Shown: piece after piece, positions 7,341-10,142 of the stretch
How the letters are laid out: every line of letters begins with the position of its first letter
How positions within the stretch are numbered: the stretch's first letter is position 1
Origin: an uncultured Clostridia bacterium
Lineage (GTDB): Bacteria > Bacillota > Clostridia > TANB77 > UBA1234
Direction: 5' to 3'
Length of the DNA: 10,142 bases
Assembly: GCA_947624765.1 (NCBI GenBank)
Contig: CANQLS010000041.1
Span: 1-10,142 of the forward strand
Position numbers and translations under genes: made by a program
Notes under the pieces: generated by a model
Databases searched by the model: none
Told to the model about the DNA's origin: nothing
The model's input: only the letters and a program-made list of their open reading frames with translations

Positions 7341-9683
7341 TCATCTAGTTATTATACTATCATTTACTTCACTATTTTTTGAATATCTACCATTTTTATA
7401 TAAATATTTTAATATTCTATCTCTAGATTTATTAAAAACTCCTAATTCGTCTAAAAGTCCATTTTCTACACTTTTAATCTTAGAATAAGGACTAGGGAAC
7501 ATTAGCCCTTTTATATAAGAGAAAAATTTAGTTGTGTCAATTGCACCATGCCCCTTCATAAACATTTGCTCTACTCTATTGATAGAAGGATATCTTATGG
7601 CAATTATATTTGCAACATCAACATTATTTGAGAATAGTAGATTCAAAGCAATCTGCAAAGTTTTTCCAGTTAAAACGTTATCATCAGCTACAATGTTATT
7701 AGCATTTTCAAAATTGTTTTTTCCAATTATCTGAATACTTGCCTCCTCACTTTTTTCAAAAGAATTTTCACTATGTCTATCTTTGTATTTTCCACTTAAT
7801 TTCATTACAGATGTATTAATAGAACCTTTTTCACTTAAAATTTTTTTTGCAATAAACGGCAATTCTAAACCACCATATGCAATTCCAATAAAATTTACAC
7901 TTTTGTCATCAATATTAGGATTTTCTAATAACATTTTTTTAGTTGCATAATCCATCGTTATATAATTTTCAATAAAATTATCAATTTCTCTATAGCTTCT
8001 AAAACATTTTTGATTTAAATCACTATCATTTCTAGATACGATGTCTAAAATCGTATCTTTGAATAATGGGAAAAATTTCATCAATATTTCCTTACTTTTT
8101 CCAACACACTCATCCATGTCTAGATTTTTGTTTAAACAAATATTAGTTATCAAATCGCAAGTTTCATTTTCAATGTTATACCAACTATTTATCTCAAAAT
8201 CATCTAAATATTTATCAAAAGACATTATAATGTTATCATTTTGAAAGTTTTTTAATATACAAGCATTAAGCATCATTAAATTAACGTTCCTTAAATTATC
8301 TAATACTCCTAATAGTAATTTTTTATCGTTGCTATCAGTTATTTTATAACTATCTAAAACCTGTTTTACATCTTTGAAAAATTTAAAATTATTACTTATC
8401 CATTCATTAATATGTTCTTGAGTAACTTTTTCATTTTTACATTTATTAGCTAAGAAATAATAATATGTATCTGCTCCTCGCATAATTTTTCCATCATCTG
8501 TATCTAATATATATCGAAATTTATTTTCGACACTTTGAGAAAATAATCTTTTTAATTCATTAGAATCAGGAATTATATTCCATTCCCAGTCTTTAAACAC
8601 AATTGCTCCAGACTTTGCATCAAAAACATCTTCAAAAGTATATGCATTAGAAAAATTTTCAGAAAATATCTGATTATATTGATTTATAAACGGTCTTCTT
8701 TCATAAGCAATAAGTCTTTCTGCTTCAGCCAATTGAATAATATATTTTTTTCTGTTTGGTTTTTCTAAACATATAGTAGGAAAAATATTCAAATGTTTTA
8801 AAATATATTCCGTTGCACTCACATTCTTCAATTGTATTCCTTTTTCATCAAAAATTGGTATACATCCATCTATATTTTTAGATACTGTATTAACTGAAAA
8901 ACCCTGTAAGCAATCTAACATATTAAAGTCATTACCATTTTCTTCGCCTTGATCTGCAATTCTCAAAATAGAATTCTTTGGTATTCCTAAAAAATTTTCA
9001 GTATTTTCTACTGCTTTACCTTTATCAGTCAATGATAATTGCAAAATTTTTCTTTTTTCATATTCACCAATTGACATATTAATGTCTGCATCTTTCACTT
9101 TTGTTAAATATTCCTTAATCTGTGGCAATGTTTTATCTGTAATGTCAATTCTAATACTAGCTAGGACATCATTATACGAATTACAATAAGAATAATTTAT
9201 AATTTTTTTATCTATTACTTCATTCTTTTCTAATTTTTCTGCCAACGCAGTCAATTTATCAAGTGATTTAGGTTCTACTAAACAATCACATTTATCTAAA
9301 AAACCTTTTTCAAAATTTCCAGATGAATAAAATAAAAAAGTTCCATCATTAGAAATTCCCATAATATCTTTAAATAGATTGAAACTATCGCCATATTTTT
9401 CCTTAATTGATAAAATAAAATCGTTTGTGAATTGCTTTAAACCACTTTCTCCTCTTCCTGTAATAAAAATTATGGGAACATGCTTCTTCAGTATATTATA
9501 CAAACATTGCAAAAGCTCATCTGTAATTTCTTGATTTTCAACAAGAGTTCCATCTATGTCTAAACATATGGCATTATACTTTTTGGCAAAAGCTTGTTTT
9601 ACATTCATCTCTACTTTTTGCAAATCAGCATTATCTATTCCTTTTAACTGCATAACCAATTTAGCATAATTTGATAAATCCAT
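7341..9683 (-). CDS. HAD phosphatase - phosphoribosyltransferase fusion, function unknown
   Basis: A 780-residue protein. Residues about 36-285 are a HAD phosphatase: motif I LDIDGTLVE (41-49, nucleophile Asp42 and acid Asp44), motif II FITGRG (73-78), Lys211/Lys212/Lys222 as motif III candidates, and motif IV ADQGEENGNDFNML (243-256). The long segment between motifs II and III fits a C2-type cap. Residues about 300-590 are largely helical and match nothing I recognise. Residues about 595-735 are a type I PRTase: FIGIAYGGLELPFIAKKI (598-615) and the PRPP loop IVADDNVLTGKTL (664-676). The fusion would hydrolyse a phosphate ester and make or break a ribose-phosphate bond; the real substrates cannot be read. 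The start at 9683 is preferred because GGAGGAG (9687-9693) then serves as SD; an in-frame ATG at 9695 overlaps that SD. First gene of a two-gene unit with the PfkB-SIS protein. All HAD and PRTase key residues appear intact. Confidence 0.85.
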   Translation of the reverse strand: MDLSNYAKLVMQLKGIDNADLQKVEMNVKQAFAKKYNAICLDIDGTLVENQEITDELLQCLYNILKKHVPIIFITGRGESGLKQFTNDFILSIKEKYGDSFNLFKDIMGISNDGTFLFYSSGNFEKGFLDKCDCLVEPKSLDKLTALAEKLEKNEVIDKKIINYSYCNSYNDVLASIRIDITDKTLPQIKEYLTKVKDADINMSIGEYEKRKILQLSLTDKGKAVENTENFLGIPKNSILRIADQGEENGNDFNMLDCLQGFSVNTVSKNIDGCIPIFDEKGIQLKNVSATEYILKHLNIFPTICLEKPNRKKYIIQLAEAERLIAYERRPFINQYNQIFSENFSNAYTFEDVFDAKSGAIVFKDWEWNIIPDSNELKRLFSQSVENKFRYILDTDDGKIMRGADTYYYFLANKCKNEKVTQEHINEWISNNFKFFKDVKQVLDSYKITDSNDKKLLLGVLDNLRNVNLMMLNACILKNFQNDNIIMSFDKYLDDFEINSWYNIENETCDLITNICLNKNLDMDECVGKSKEILMKFFPLFKDTILDIVSRNDSDLNQKCFRSYREIDNFIENYITMDYATKKMLLENPNIDDKSVNFIGIAYGGLELPFIAKKILSEKGSINTSVMKLSGKYKDRHSENSFEKSEEASIQIIGKNNFENANNIVADDNVLTGKTLQIALNLLFSNNVDVANIIAIRYPSINRVEQMFMKGHGAIDTTKFFSYIKGLMFPSPYSKIKSVENGLLDELGVFNKSRDRILKYLYKNGRYSKNSEVNDSIITR

Positions 9684-10065
9684 ACACTCCTCCATAAATT
9701 TTATATATTTTATTATTATTAATAGTAAATTTTTTCATTATTTAGGAATTAACACATAGTACATTGTACATTTTAAGTTGCTTTTAATATTATTTAGTTT
9801 CGTACAAATATCCATTTAATAAGTTTCAGCATTTCTCACATGCATATTTCCATATTTTCTATTATTTTACATTTTATGCTTTTATTTTAACAATGTAATA
9901 AATAAATTGCAAGTAGTTTTTAAAAATTAATAATTGCTAGTTACTAAATAACATTTTTTAATTTTAATAATTTTTCAATGCTATGTAGGATTTAACCCAA
10001 GCACAACAAAATTTTTTCTTTAGTGCACCACAACAAATTATACGAAAAAATATTTTTCCAGTTAT
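9684..10065. other. AT-rich intergenic stretch without a gene
   Basis: About 380 bp between the HAD-PRTase start and the presumed IS end. No ORF with an SD is seen on either strand; the best, a 12-codon minus-strand frame at 9794-9832, lacks one. It contains a small inverted repeat gtacattgtac (9759-9769), two copies of cacaacaaa (10002-10010 and 10029-10037, 27 bp apart), a TATAAT on the minus strand (10037-10042) without a convincing -35, and the candidate promoter listed separately. No riboswitch-like structure is apparent. Confidence 0.6.
9884..9912 (-). promoter_or_regulatory. Candidate promoter of the HAD-PRTase / PfkB-SIS unit
   Basis: On the minus strand TTGCAA (9907-9912) and TAAAAT (9884-9889) are separated by exactly 17 bp. 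Transcription would begin near 9878 and leave a leader of about 195 bases before the ATG at 9683. In DNA this AT-rich, matches of this quality arise by chance, so the call is tentative. Confidence 0.35.
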
Positions 10066-10142
10066 GAGGGTGTCCTGAAATAGAACACCGAAAGCAAAAA
10101 TTCCAGCGAGAAATCGCTGGAATTTTGTGTATAAAATTTTAA
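10066..10142 (-). mobile_element. Possible end of an IS1182-like insertion sequence
   Basis: The segment starting gagggtgtcctgaaa (10066-10080) resembles the gaGGGTGTCC terminal repeats of IS1182-type elements. The bases 10069-10089 also form an imperfect inverted repeat with an AAA loop. A strong terminator for a minus-strand gene follows inside, the usual layout at the transposase 3' end of such elements. The transposase itself, the other repeat and any target duplication lie outside the window, so this rests on end similarity recalled from memory. Confidence 0.35.
10096..10126 (-). terminator. Strong intrinsic terminator for a minus-strand gene beyond the right edge
   Basis: A perfect 13-bp stem (10097-10109 with 10114-10126) closes a GAAA loop on the plus strand (TTTC on the minus). 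On the minus strand it is followed by TTTTT (10100-10096), so it should stop transcripts entering from the right and insulate the HAD-PRTase unit. Plus-strand termination is less likely because the T-run is broken after four bases. Confidence 0.75.

Noticed and set aside
9700..9729. TTTACT / TATAAA promoter immediately before the HAD-PRTase gene
   Set aside because: Its start point would fall inside the SD, leaving no usable leader.
9794..9832. Twelve-codon leader-peptide-like frame upstream of the HAD-PRTase gene
   Set aside because: No SD, no run of regulatory codons and no attenuator-like hairpins nearby.
9684..10065. Riboswitch or CRISPR-like repeats in the AT-rich gap
   Set aside because: The short repeats are only two copies and no conserved riboswitch core or regular spacer array is visible.

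Overview
The window is AT-rich throughout and every convincing gene lies on the minus strand. Strong Shine-Dalgarno (SD) sequences (AGGAGG type), a murB-yvcK pairing, a SpoIID/LytB-domain protein and a ROK glucokinase all point to a low-GC Firmicute, most likely a clostridium-like anaerobe. TGA is used as an ordinary stop. I see no tRNA, rRNA or CRISPR array.

Left part (about 5223 down to 1): a housekeeping transcription unit. An extended -10 promoter (5194-5223) precedes a secreted SpoIID/LytB-domain cell-wall protein, a ROK sugar kinase (probably glucokinase), murB (peptidoglycan precursor reductase), a membrane-anchored YvcK/CofD-fold protein, and the first 132 codons of an archaeal-type glycogen debranching enzyme that runs off the left edge. 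The gaps are 15-19 bp except for 97 bp between murB and yvcK. The unit mixes wall synthesis and carbon use: the debrancher would release free glucose, the ROK kinase would phosphorylate it, and MurB and YvcK act at the sugar/cell-wall junction. The ROK gene has no ATG, GTG or TTG at its proper start and seems to begin at AUU.

Middle and right part (9683 down to 5358): a two-gene unit that I do not recognise as any named system. The first gene encodes a 780-residue HAD phosphatase plus phosphoribosyltransferase (PRTase) fusion with a large uncharacterised middle region. The second, 11 bp downstream, encodes a PfkB sugar/nucleoside kinase fused to a GlmS-like SIS isomerase. It is split by one extra base at 7182, and without that base it would be a 656-residue protein. 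Together the pair carries four sugar-phosphate activities (kinase, isomerase, phosphatase, PRPP-dependent transfer) in two polypeptides, which suggests a small dedicated pathway for a phosphosugar or nucleoside-like compound. A hairpin at 5262-5292 probably ends this unit.

Right edge (9684-10142): about 380 bp of very AT-rich DNA without a gene, holding a weak candidate promoter. It is followed at 10066 by what looks like the terminal inverted repeat of an insertion sequence (IS) and a strong intrinsic terminator hairpin, suggesting an IS1182-like element that continues beyond the window.
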